From Dyadobacter psychrotolerans (lineage in GTDB: Bacteria > Bacteroidota > Bacteroidia > Cytophagales > Spirosomataceae), in NCBI RefSeq assembly GCF_004349265.1, contig NZ_SMFL01000015.1, positions 103,971 to 167,970 of the forward strand: a DNA stretch of 64,000 nt, given 5' to 3'. Of this stretch, positions 42,752-51,293 are shown in pieces. The position numbers were made by a program, and so were the translations under genes. The notes beneath the pieces are model-generated. The model saw nothing but the letters and a program-made list of their open reading frames with translations, did no database searches and was not told the origin of the DNA. Within the stretch, counting starts at the first letter, position 1; every line of letters begins with the position of its first letter.

Positions 42752-45478
42752 ATGAAAAAAATGACACCGATTAGTCGCAGAAAATTTGTTAAAAACAGCA
42801 TGATCCTGGCAGCTGTAATCCCTGCGACAAATACCGTTTCTTTACCTGATTTGGGAAAAAAGAAAGGAGAAATACTGGAACCGGTTATACTTAACTGGCT
42901 GGATTTAAAGGTTTCCGGAGCTGGTGCCGGTACGACCTGGGGGATTCCCTGGCGAAAAGGTTTATTAAAAAAAGACACACCTTTAAAACTGCAAAGTCAG
43001 GATGGTAAAGAAGTGGCCATTCAAACGTGGCCACTTGCGCAATGGCCGGACGGCACGGTTAAATGGTCGGCACACGCAATCGGACCGATGGAGAATACTT
43101 CGGGTAAATTTTTATTAAAACAGGGAAAACCAGCTGTCATAGAAAAGCCAATTGTCTTAACTGATAAAGCGGATAACATTGAAATTGATACGGGAATTAT
43201 CGTTTGTAAGGTAAACAAAACAGGTAATGACCTTATCAGTTCAATTTCAAGGACTCGTAAAGTGACTGCGCAAAACGGCCGGCTGATCCTGCAGATTCAG
43301 GACAAGGCTGAGGCTGAAAGCGGAGAATCGCTCAAAACGGAGTTTTTTGATGGCAGAATTGACAGCGTAACCGTTGAGCAAAAAGGGCCGGTAAAAGCGG
43401 TTGTTAAAATTGAAGGAAAACATAGCAGCGGTCAGCGCGGGCTGCTGCCTTTTATTGTCAGACTATACTTTTATCAGGGTAGTGATGTTATTCGGGTTAT
43501 GCATACGATCATTTATGACGCGGATGAAAACAAGGATTTTATAAAAGGAATCGGCATCCGTTTTAATGTTCCGATGGAAGAGGAGATGCACAACCGGCAT
43601 GTCCGGTTTACGGGAGAAAACAAGGGTGTGTTTGCCGAAGCCATACGTGGCCTGACAGGATTACGGCGCGATCCGGGAGGAGCGGTAAAAGATGCACAAA
43701 CCGGAGGAAAAGAGACGCCGGCGGTTTCCACGTTTCCGCAGACCGTATCAAAACGGCTGAATTATATTCCCGCCTTTGGTGACTATACGCTATTTCAGCC
43801 AACACCAGATTCTTTTGAAATACAAAAAAGAACCAAAGCAGGACATGCCTGGATACAGTCGGCATATGGCGGACGATCTTCAGGAACAGGATATTTGGGA
43901 TCACCAAAAGGCGGCATCGCATTTGGAATAAGAAACTTCTGGCAAAGCCATCCGGCTCAGCTGGATGTTCGCAATGCGCATACTGATCTTGCGGAAGTTA
44001 CCATGTGGGTTTGGGCTCCCAAGGCATCTGCCATGGACATGCGGTTTTACCATGACGGGATGGGGCAGGATACTTTTGAAAAACAAAGGGATGCATTGGA
44101 AATCACCTATGAAGATTACGAACCGGAATTTGGAAGGCCTGTTGGTGTCGCCAGAACCAGTGAAATGCAGATCCGCGTGCTCCCGGCAACACCTTCCGGT
44201 GCAGAACTCACTGGGATATCCCAGGAAATACAAAATCCTCCGCAATTGATTTGTGATGCAGGGTATTATGCGCAAGCCGGGATTTTTGGCGGTGCTTTCA
44301 GCGCAATAAATACGGCCAACCCCGAGGAGGTTAAAATTGAAAAACAGCTGGAATTTTATTTTGACTATTACCAAAAACAGGTCGATCAGCGTCACTGGTA
44401 TGGATTCTGGAATTATGGTGATGTGATGCACTCCTATGACGAGGATCGTCACGTTTGGAAATATGATGTGGGCGGTTTTGCCTGGGACAACTCAGAGCTT
44501 TCCACTGACTTGTGGCTTTGGTATTATTTTCTGAGGACAGGTAGGAATGATGTGTTCCGAATGGCCGAAGCGATGACCAGGCATACGGGAGAAGTCGATG
44601 TTCATCATATCGGGCCTTTCAGTCCGCTGGGTTCCAGACATAACGTGATGCACTGGGGATGCAGCGCAAAGCAGTTACGGATTAGTACCGCAGCTAACAG
44701 ACGATTTTATTATTACCTGACCGCTGACGAAAGGGTGGGTGACCTCATGCGTGAGCAGGTTGATGCAGACAGGACACTACGCACCATTATTCCGGGAAGG
44801 AAAATCGGACAGGTTGCACCGGAAAACGATCCGAAAGGAGAACTGGCCAGTATTTCTTTTGGAACCGACTGGGGCGCGCTCGCGGCTGCATGGCTCACTG
44901 AATGGGAACGGACGGGAAATGAAAAGATAAAAAATAAGCTGCTCAACAGCATGCGCACCATTGCCGGACAACCCCACGGATTTTTTACCGGCGTGTCTAC
45001 CATGGACTTGAACACTGGTAGATTTATTTCCGCTGATCCGGCGAAGCTAAGCGTTTCACATCTGAGTTCCGTTTTTGGCCTTGCAGAAATATGTGCGGAG
45101 CTGATCGGTGTTTTTGATATGCCTGAGTTTGAAAAAGCCTGGGTGCAATACTGCCAGTTATATAACGGAACAGCTGAGGAACAGAAAAAGGCATTGGGAC
45201 AAAGTCTGACAAAACTCAACCTGAAACAAGGACATTCACGGTTGACGGCATTTGCTGCCTTACGAAGAAAAGATAAAAGACTTGCAGACAGAGCATGGAG
45301 CGAATTTTTTGAAGGCGAGGCGGGGATTAAAAACCCAAACCCTAAGGTAATTCACCTGCAGGGCCCGGAAGTGCTTAATCCAATTGATGAGGCGGTGGGC
45401 ATTTCAACAAACGCTGTTGCGCAGTGGGGACTGGCTGCGATGCAATGTCTTGCTTTTGCAGGGAGCGATTTAAAATAA
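42752..45478 (+). CDS. Exo-rhamnogalacturonan lyase family protein, exported
   Basis: A 908-residue protein with a Tat-type leader (SRRKFVKNSMILAAVIP). The N-terminal beta domain starts at LNWLDLKVSGAGAGTTWGIPWRKG, followed by the LAQWPDGTVKWSAHAIGP segment. The middle has an (alpha/alpha) barrel-like region (WYGFWNYGDVMHSYDEDRHVWKYDVGGFAWDNSELSTDLWLWYYFLRTGR, given here as a run of shared features only in part), and the C-terminus carries HMGCSAKQL-like helical repeats. This layout matches the exo-rhamnogalacturonan lyase family (PcRGLX/YetA-like), which degrades the rhamnogalacturonan I backbone of pectin. The gene is monocistronic with a strong terminator and no TonB receptor beside it. 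Lyase activity is inferred from family only. Confidence 0.82.
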   Translation: MKKMTPISRRKFVKNSMILAAVIPATNTVSLPDLGKKKGEILEPVILNWLDLKVSGAGAGTTWGIPWRKGLLKKDTPLKLQSQDGKEVAIQTWPLAQWPDGTVKWSAHAIGPMENTSGKFLLKQGKPAVIEKPIVLTDKADNIEIDTGIIVCKVNKTGNDLISSISRTRKVTAQNGRLILQIQDKAEAESGESLKTEFFDGRIDSVTVEQKGPVKAVVKIEGKHSSGQRGLLPFIVRLYFYQGSDVIRVMHTIIYDADENKDFIKGIGIRFNVPMEEEMHNRHVRFTGENKGVFAEAIRGLTGLRRDPGGAVKDAQTGGKETPAVSTFPQTVSKRLNYIPAFGDYTLFQPTPDSFEIQKRTKAGHAWIQSAYGGRSSGTGYLGSPKGGIAFGIRNFWQSHPAQLDVRNAHTDLAEVTMWVWAPKASAMDMRFYHDGMGQDTFEKQRDALEITYEDYEPEFGRPVGVARTSEMQIRVLPATPSGAELTGISQEIQNPPQLICDAGYYAQAGIFGGAFSAINTANPEEVKIEKQLEFYFDYYQKQVDQRHWYGFWNYGDVMHSYDEDRHVWKYDVGGFAWDNSELSTDLWLWYYFLRTGRNDVFRMAEAMTRHTGEVDVHHIGPFSPLGSRHNVMHWGCSAKQLRISTAANRRFYYYLTADERVGDLMREQVDADRTLRTIIPGRKIGQVAPENDPKGELASISFGTDWGALAAAWLTEWERTGNEKIKNKLLNSMRTIAGQPHGFFTGVSTMDLNTGRFISADPAKLSVSHLSSVFGLAEICAELIGVFDMPEFEKAWVQYCQLYNGTAEEQKKALGQSLTKLNLKQGHSRLTAFAALRRKDKRLADRAWSEFFEGEAGIKNPNPKVIHLQGPEVLNPIDEAVGISTNAVAQWGLAAMQCLAFAGSDLK

Positions 45479-45494
45479 ACTTCAATTTTTTTGA

Positions 45495-45543
45495 AACATA
45501 GCCTTTTGCCTGCTTATGTACGGCTCAAGGCTATGTTTTTTTT
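45495..45543 (+). terminator. Rho-independent terminator after the lyase gene
   Basis: Perfect 11-bp inverted repeat AACATAGCCTT (45495-45505) and AAGGCTATGTT (45527-45537), followed by a run of T's. It ends transcripts of the lyase gene and also serves the convergent nucleotidyltransferase gene less well. Confidence 0.88.
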
Positions 45544-45571
45544 ATTAACGTGGTTTAATCAAAAATTGGAA

Positions 45572-46348
45572 CTAAATTTCAGCTACATAGGTCATCACTG
45601 CTTCCTCTGCACGTTTGTTTGGTTTAATTGAAGGTGGCATAACCGCTTCTCTTAATAACCGATAATATTGCACCGTATTCTGCAGTGCGTTAAGACAGGA
45701 CTCCCTGTTTTGTTCTGCGATGGTACTTTTCATCCATTGCAAATCTTCCTCCGGCAAGAGCTGTTCTATTTTTCTTACTCCTTTGGGCAGTTCCTTGTTT
45801 TTTATCAGAGCCAGGGGGCCTAACACGTTTTGCTGCATAAAGGAAAAAAAAGTTGTCGTTTCAAAGTATTCCCCACGGCCAATTTTTGCTGCGGCGTAAT
45901 GAATCCAAATCCAAAAACGGTCTTCGATCCATTGGAAATCCGGGTAAGGAAATTCTGCGGTTGATTGACTTAGCAGGTTTGTCAAAATGCTGTCGCGCTC
46001 CCAAATTACGACAGGATCTTCAACCCTGGATGTCATATCAGTAAGGTGAACGAATTTCAGGTCGACGTGTAGCATGGGGTTATTGTAAAGACATATCAGC
46101 AAACGGGGCTCGCCAACGTGTTCGCCGGTAAAACAAGCCAGTAAATCACCTGCAGATTGGGCCACAGCCTTTCTCTGTTCCAACGGCAGTGTTTCAGATC
46201 GATGGACGATTACCAGATCAATATCTGAGAACCGGTCCATTCGTCCGTCAATCCAGGAACCTCCGGCCGCAAGTGCCAAAAAATCTTTGTCTGATGAAAG
46301 CTTGTCTGAAAAAGAAGCGATAAATTGCTGGAAGAAAACTGGTTTCAT
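45572..46348 (-). CDS. Nucleotidyltransferase-domain protein
   Basis: A 258-residue cytoplasmic protein. The polymerase-beta-like nucleotidyltransferase signature is AAGGSWIDGRMDRFSDIDLVIV at residues 27-48 (Gly-Ser, then Asp-x-Asp for metal), matching aminoglycoside adenylyltransferase-like proteins. A third acidic residue may come from HVDLKFVHLTD near residue 95. The C-terminal part is helical (FWIWIHYAAAKIGRGEYFETTTFFSFM), as in proteins that hold the nucleotide acceptor. The acceptor is unknown; antibiotic resistance is possible but not shown. The gene is monocistronic. Confidence 0.78.
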   Translation of the reverse strand: MKPVFFQQFIASFSDKLSSDKDFLALAAGGSWIDGRMDRFSDIDLVIVHRSETLPLEQRKAVAQSAGDLLACFTGEHVGEPRLLICLYNNPMLHVDLKFVHLTDMTSRVEDPVVIWERDSILTNLLSQSTAEFPYPDFQWIEDRFWIWIHYAAAKIGRGEYFETTTFFSFMQQNVLGPLALIKNKELPKGVRKIEQLLPEEDLQWMKSTIAEQNRESCLNALQNTVQYYRLLREAVMPPSIKPNKRAEEAVMTYVAEI

Positions 46349-46554
46349 AAAATTCAGAATTGATTAGAAAATTATTGTGTAACAGGCTGCGGCCATGCTT
46401 TAGTTCATCCCCGTACTGCCTGGTTCGGGGTTTAGATATTTTTACCGATGGCTGCAACTCGAATAGAAACAGATAAACTCTAAACCACATTGCGGATTTG
46501 TAAAATCGTTATCTTCGGAAAGAAAGTTAAGCGATACTTCGAAACAGCATAGTT

Positions 46555-47322
46555 ATGAGAAAAAATGAAATTTTTGCAGGTCTTGTAGTCATTCTGGTTG
46601 GCGTTTCGAGTCTTGCGGCAACACTTCCCTTTTCCGGTACGGCAGGTTTATTTAATTTTCGTAAAGGAAAATGGGTGACTTTGTTTGACGGAAAAACGAT
46701 CGCCGGCTGGCATAACTACAACAAAGAGGGAGTAACAGGATGGTTGGTTGAGGACGGGGCCCTTACTCCTGATGGTACCGGGGGAGACCTTGTTACTGAT
46801 AAAGAATATGAAAATTTTGATTTGGAATTCGAGTTTAAAATTCCGGCCGGAAGCAATAGTGGTATTTTATACAAGGTAGTCGAAAAACCTGAAATCAAAA
46901 GAACCGTATTCTCAGCGCCTGAATATCAGATTATTGATGACAAAGCTTACGTCTGGCGAAACCCAGAAGGCGAACCGATCACAGTGGATGCACAGGGTAT
47001 GAAACTTAAATTAAAAGAAGGACAGCTTACAGGAGCTAACTACGATATGAACCCTCCTTCTGATAAAGCAGCAGCAAAGGCTGTGGGTGAGTGGAACACC
47101 GGGAGAATCGTGGTGAACAAAGATCATGTCGAGCATTATCTGAATGGCAAAAAAGTGGTGGATTATCTGTACGGAGGAGATGAGTGGAAAACTTTACTGG
47201 CTAAGAGCAAGTTTACCGAATGGCCTTATGCCACGCCTCACGCCAAAGGCAAAATTGCCCTGCAAAACCACAACGCACACGAAAAAGTGTGGTTTCGTAA
47301 TATTCGTATTAAGGAGCTTTAA
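46555..47322 (+). CDS. Second DUF1080 / 3-keto-disaccharide hydrolase family protein
   Basis: A 255-residue exported protein; the leader contains GLVVILVGVSSLAATLPFSG. The DUF1080 domain has WVTLFDGKTIAGWHNYNKEG, FDLEFEFKIPAGSNSGILYKV, APEYQIIDDKAY, NKDHVEHYLNGKKVVDY and the final KVWFRNIRIKEL. It shares the fold but not close sequence with the protein at 11640, so they are likely different subfamilies. No oxidoreductase or transporter is adjacent here. It converges on the hybrid kinase gene. It may act on oxidised glycosides in the periplasm, on a substrate I cannot name. Confidence 0.88.
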   Translation: MRKNEIFAGLVVILVGVSSLAATLPFSGTAGLFNFRKGKWVTLFDGKTIAGWHNYNKEGVTGWLVEDGALTPDGTGGDLVTDKEYENFDLEFEFKIPAGSNSGILYKVVEKPEIKRTVFSAPEYQIIDDKAYVWRNPEGEPITVDAQGMKLKLKEGQLTGANYDMNPPSDKAAAKAVGEWNTGRIVVNKDHVEHYLNGKKVVDYLYGGDEWKTLLAKSKFTEWPYATPHAKGKIALQNHNAHEKVWFRNIRIKEL

Positions 47323-47371
47323 GAAAATTTTAGAAACGTTCAGGCATCAGCGGGAAACGGCTGTTGTTTTT

Positions 47372-49987
47372 TTATTGCTTTAGCAGAATCAGTTCGGATA
47401 AACCGGATCTGGCTTCTTTTTCCAGCTCAGGCACCAAGGTTTCGATATCAGGCGGCCAGACTTTACTTTTTAGATTTCCTTCAATTACTTTGTACTTATC
47501 CGCTGTTGACAAAAGTCCTACTGAAAACAACGAGGACCGGTATTTATGAACGGCCTGAATCAGACTTTCCGCATCTCTTTCCTTTTCCGCTTTACTGATT
47601 ACGGAAAGCTGGATTTCACTTTCGTGTTCAAACATCGAAATTAACTCGTCACGAAGCTCTACGCTGCCTCCTGTTATTTCATCCAGATAGCTCATGTTCA
47701 GAATAGAACTTGGAGTTGCCGGAGCTTTTATCTCAGCAGTTTTAAGATCAACAGCAGTACTTGTGGCATCTTTACCGGTTACCTGCCAGATGGTACTGAT
47801 CAGCTCTTTCTGTTTAAATGGCTTGGAAATATAGCTGTTTGCACCAATGCTGAGACACTCTTCTTTTTCTCCAATCAAAGCATGTGCGGTCATAGTAATG
47901 ATCGGAATTGTGGTTGAAATGTCTTTTCTGATTTTTTTGATCGCCGTATAGCCATCCATGATCGGCATCTGCAAATCCATTATAATCAGGTCATAGGCCA
48001 AACTTTCTTCCAGCAGATGAACTGCTTCCAGGCCATTATTGGCAATCGTGAATTCAAGTCCAAGCCTTTCGAAAATAGCACGCAGGAGTTTCTGGTTAAG
48101 CAGATTATCTTCGGCTACCAGCACATGTAATTTTGGCAAAGGCGTCAGTGAGGCCGATGCGAATTCGTCCACTTTCTCATAAGAATCGGTGGCCATGACC
48201 TTGAATGGAAATTCAATGATGAAGGTTGTTCCTTTACCTGGAAGGCTTGTCACTTTTATAGTGCCGCCCAGCAGCGTTACCAGCGATTTTACAATGCTTA
48301 AACCAAGTCCTGTTCCTCCAAAAAGCCGGGTTGTGCTTTCGGATGCCTGAACAAAACGTTCAAATATTTCATCGATCTTTCCTTCCTGTATACCGATTCC
48401 CGTATCTGAGATCGAAAAGCGAATTGTTTGAAATTCATCTTCTATGTCCGAAATTGGCTCAACGGAAAGCGTTACGCTGCCTTTTTCAGTGAATTTGACA
48501 GCGTTCCCGCAGACATTCAGCAATATTTGAGTAAGGCGCAGCTGATCAGTTTGTATGATTTGAGGAAGTTCTTTGGACAAAACAACGTCATATTGAATCC
48601 CTTTTTCCCTTGCTCTCTGGCTTATCAGAACGGAAACGGAATCGATCAACTCTCTTAAAGATGTTGTTGTTTTTTCAATCTGAATATGTCCTGCTTCAAT
48701 TTTTGAAAAATCCAGGATGTCGTTGATCAGATCAAGTAAATTCCTTCCTGCCAGTTGTATGTAGCTTACATATTCAAGATTCCGCGGATCTTTAACTTCC
48801 CCTTCCAGGAGATTTGTGAAGCCGATAATTGCGTTCAGCGGTGTACGAATTTCATGACTGACATTTGACAGAAAGATATCTTTTACTTTTAGTGACTGTT
48901 CAGCAATGATACGCGCATTTTCCAGCATGGTCTCATAGTTCACACGCTCTGTAATGTCTCGAATGACTGTTATCGCACTCGAAACCGTGCCGTCCGTTTC
49001 GTAAATCGGACTGACGCTTGTTTCCAGATTTTTGACTTTTTTATCAATCAGCAGGTTCAGTTTGTTGCCGGGAAGTTTTTCTCCTGTCAAGGCTCTGCTT
49101 ATGGGTAAGGAGTTGGTTTCAAAAGCGAACCCGGGGTCGTCGGGATGAACCAGTTTAACATTTTCCATCAAACTGTCGAGTCTGTCATACTGCCCTTTTT
49201 TCAGTCCCAGCATCTCTTTGCCAGATTGATTTAAGAGCACAATCTCTTTGTTGGTATTAATTACCATCAATCCGTCAGGAACAGCTTCAACATACTGTTT
49301 GAGAACACCTTCTTTTTTATTGATCTCATTTTGCATCTTGATCTGCTTTTTCTGATCTCCGGCAAGGAAAGCCAGTGCAGCAAGTGTGAGCAAAAAGCCG
49401 GCAAGGCCCGTTCCGATGATAAAAAGTGTGGTACTTTTTTCGGTATCAACAACCAGATGCCTTCTGTTTTCCAGGTTCAGATTTTCGTAGCGATCAATCT
49501 CCCGAATCTTGTTCATCAGAAGCTGATTAAGCCGTATTCCTTCACCTTTTCTGATCATATTCCTGGCAGAATCAATTCCCGCCCGATTGTATGTACTCAT
49601 CACAGAATGGGAGAAAAGTGCAATTTTACTTGAGACTTCAAGTAACTGCCGCACACGGTCTGTTTGGCGCTGATCACCTTTCATCAGATTAAAAAGTGTG
49701 TCGCTTATTTCAATCAGCTGGACCCTTTTCGTATAATTATCTTTAAGCAGATCAAGGCTATCGGTATTCAGGTAGCCGTGCATGTTTAGCTGGATATCTT
49801 TTGCGCACTGTCCGAAGCTGGCAGTCTGATGCAGAATACGGGTCGTAGTATTAAGCTGGCTATTGTGTGACGCCAGATGCTTAACACTTTGATATGCAAA
49901 ATATTGAGATCCGAAAATAAGAAGCAAACCCAAACATATGCTAAGTAGGGGGCCTCTGAATTTTCTGCTGATTAACGCTGAGAGCAT
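47372..49987 (-). CDS. Hybrid sensor histidine kinase/response regulator (CHASE3-PAS-HisKA-HATPase-REC-Hpt)
   Basis: An 871-residue inner-membrane kinase. Membrane helices lie at about residues 14-33 and 186-208, flanking a CHASE3-like periplasmic helical domain. A PAS domain (about 230-345) is followed by HisKA with phosphoacceptor His378 (NVSHEIRTPLNAII) and an HATPase domain with NVCGNAVKFTEKG, DTGIGI and GTGLGLSIVKSL. A receiver domain (620-735) has Asp671 in IIMDLQMPIMDGY and Lys722 in SKPFK. A C-terminal Hpt domain carries His814 in VHKYRSSLFSVG. It is therefore a complete phosphorelay in one chain, whose final response regulator is not nearby. Signal unknown. Confidence 0.93.
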   Translation of the reverse strand: MLSALISRKFRGPLLSICLGLLLIFGSQYFAYQSVKHLASHNSQLNTTTRILHQTASFGQCAKDIQLNMHGYLNTDSLDLLKDNYTKRVQLIEISDTLFNLMKGDQRQTDRVRQLLEVSSKIALFSHSVMSTYNRAGIDSARNMIRKGEGIRLNQLLMNKIREIDRYENLNLENRRHLVVDTEKSTTLFIIGTGLAGFLLTLAALAFLAGDQKKQIKMQNEINKKEGVLKQYVEAVPDGLMVINTNKEIVLLNQSGKEMLGLKKGQYDRLDSLMENVKLVHPDDPGFAFETNSLPISRALTGEKLPGNKLNLLIDKKVKNLETSVSPIYETDGTVSSAITVIRDITERVNYETMLENARIIAEQSLKVKDIFLSNVSHEIRTPLNAIIGFTNLLEGEVKDPRNLEYVSYIQLAGRNLLDLINDILDFSKIEAGHIQIEKTTTSLRELIDSVSVLISQRAREKGIQYDVVLSKELPQIIQTDQLRLTQILLNVCGNAVKFTEKGSVTLSVEPISDIEDEFQTIRFSISDTGIGIQEGKIDEIFERFVQASESTTRLFGGTGLGLSIVKSLVTLLGGTIKVTSLPGKGTTFIIEFPFKVMATDSYEKVDEFASASLTPLPKLHVLVAEDNLLNQKLLRAIFERLGLEFTIANNGLEAVHLLEESLAYDLIIMDLQMPIMDGYTAIKKIRKDISTTIPIITMTAHALIGEKEECLSIGANSYISKPFKQKELISTIWQVTGKDATSTAVDLKTAEIKAPATPSSILNMSYLDEITGGSVELRDELISMFEHESEIQLSVISKAEKERDAESLIQAVHKYRSSLFSVGLLSTADKYKVIEGNLKSKVWPPDIETLVPELEKEARSGLSELILLKQ

Positions 49988-50222
49988 GAAGTTAACTTTC
50001 TATCTTTAATCTGATGTACAATCTTAATAAACATCCTTCTATTGTTTGCTGGTTAAAACAAACCGGGCAGTCTTCAAAGTAAAAAACACCTTCATTTTTC
50101 AACTTTGAATTCATACTAATTTCTGAATTAATAGAGTATTTTAGTGTGTCAATTCGAATATATTTATCTATTAATATACAAATAGTTTTACAAAAAACAA
50201 GTTTGTCTGTAAACGGTATGTC

Positions 50223-51110
50223 TTAGTCAACCGGTTCGATATGAATCAAAATGTTACCCAATTCCGGAATCTGACGGCGAAGCGTGTCCTGTAACTGATG
50301 TGAAAGTTTATGTCCTTCCTTCACCGAAATGTCTGCATTGACCTGCGCGTGAAGATCTACATGATATTTCATGCCTGATTTTCTGATATAACATTTCTCG
50401 GTGTCTTCAATGCCTTCAACGCTTAGTGAAACTTTTCTTATTTCCTCGATCAGGTCATCGTATAAATTCTCGTCCATGATTTCTCCCAGGGCAGGTCTGA
50501 AAATCATAAAGCTGTTATAAAGGATAAAACCCGAAGCTAAAAGTGCAGCCCAGTCATCGGCCGATTCATAGCCTTTTCCGAGGATTAATGCAATGGAAAT
50601 GCCTGCGAAAGCGGCAACTGAGGTAATAGCATCACTTCTGTGGTGCCAGGCATCTGCCTTTAGCGATGAACTGTTGGTTTCCACGCTTCTTTTCATTACC
50701 AACCGAAAAGACAATTCTTTCCAGACAATGATTGCTCCTAAGATAATCAGTGTCCAGGGTGCCGGTAATTCGTGAGGCGTCTGAATGTTGATGATACTTT
50801 CATAAGCAATAACGGTAGCGGATGTGATCAGAAAACCAACTACCAAAAAAGTAATAAGTGGTTCCGCGCGGCCATGACCATAAGGATGATTTGCATCTGC
50901 CGGGCGGTTGGAATATTTTATACCAAACAAAACCAGAAACGAGGCGAAAATATCTGCTGTCGACTCAATTGCGTCAGCGATCAAAGCATAGGAATTACCA
51001 AAATAGCCTGCAAATCCTTTAATGACAGCCAGACAGGTATTACCTACAATACTAAAATACGTGGCTTTGACTGCTGTTTGTTCGTTTGTTGAAGTAGTGA
51101 TTTCTGGCAT
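50223..51110 (-). CDS. Cation diffusion facilitator family metal exporter
   Basis: A 295-residue inner-membrane antiporter that expels divalent metals such as zinc, iron or manganese using protons. About six helices are visible. Metal-site motifs are DAIESTADIFAS (second helix, residues 43-54) and HHRSDAITSVAAF (fifth helix), where the His/Asp pairing often goes with zinc or broad specificity. The C-terminal cytoplasmic domain (residues 210-295) is ferredoxin-like with HVDLHAQVNADISVKEGHKLSHQLQDTLRRQIPELGN-type spacing (shown here only to mark its His residues), closing with ILIHIEPVD. Monocistronic with no visible metal-responsive regulator beside it. Confidence 0.92.
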   Translation of the reverse strand: MPEITTSTNEQTAVKATYFSIVGNTCLAVIKGFAGYFGNSYALIADAIESTADIFASFLVLFGIKYSNRPADANHPYGHGRAEPLITFLVVGFLITSATVIAYESIINIQTPHELPAPWTLIILGAIIVWKELSFRLVMKRSVETNSSSLKADAWHHRSDAITSVAAFAGISIALILGKGYESADDWAALLASGFILYNSFMIFRPALGEIMDENLYDDLIEEIRKVSLSVEGIEDTEKCYIRKSGMKYHVDLHAQVNADISVKEGHKLSHQLQDTLRRQIPELGNILIHIEPVD

Positions 51111-51293
51111 TTATCCCGGGTCTCGTTGTAACCGGCAGCGCTTAAATCTGCCGGTTTACTACAAATGTAGATGAAATAGCCAGTTTTGCAGTTTATGAAA
51201 CACTTAATCCTGAAAAATGAGTATTCGTTTTTATAAACTTACAGTCAAAACAGGCCAATCTAAACACGAACTTTCCAGGGTTTATACAAAATG

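Noticed and set aside
47346..47371. A terminator between the second DUF1080 gene and the hybrid kinase gene.
   Set aside because: There is a T-run, but the stem (CAGC...GCTG) has only about four pairs, too weak to call.
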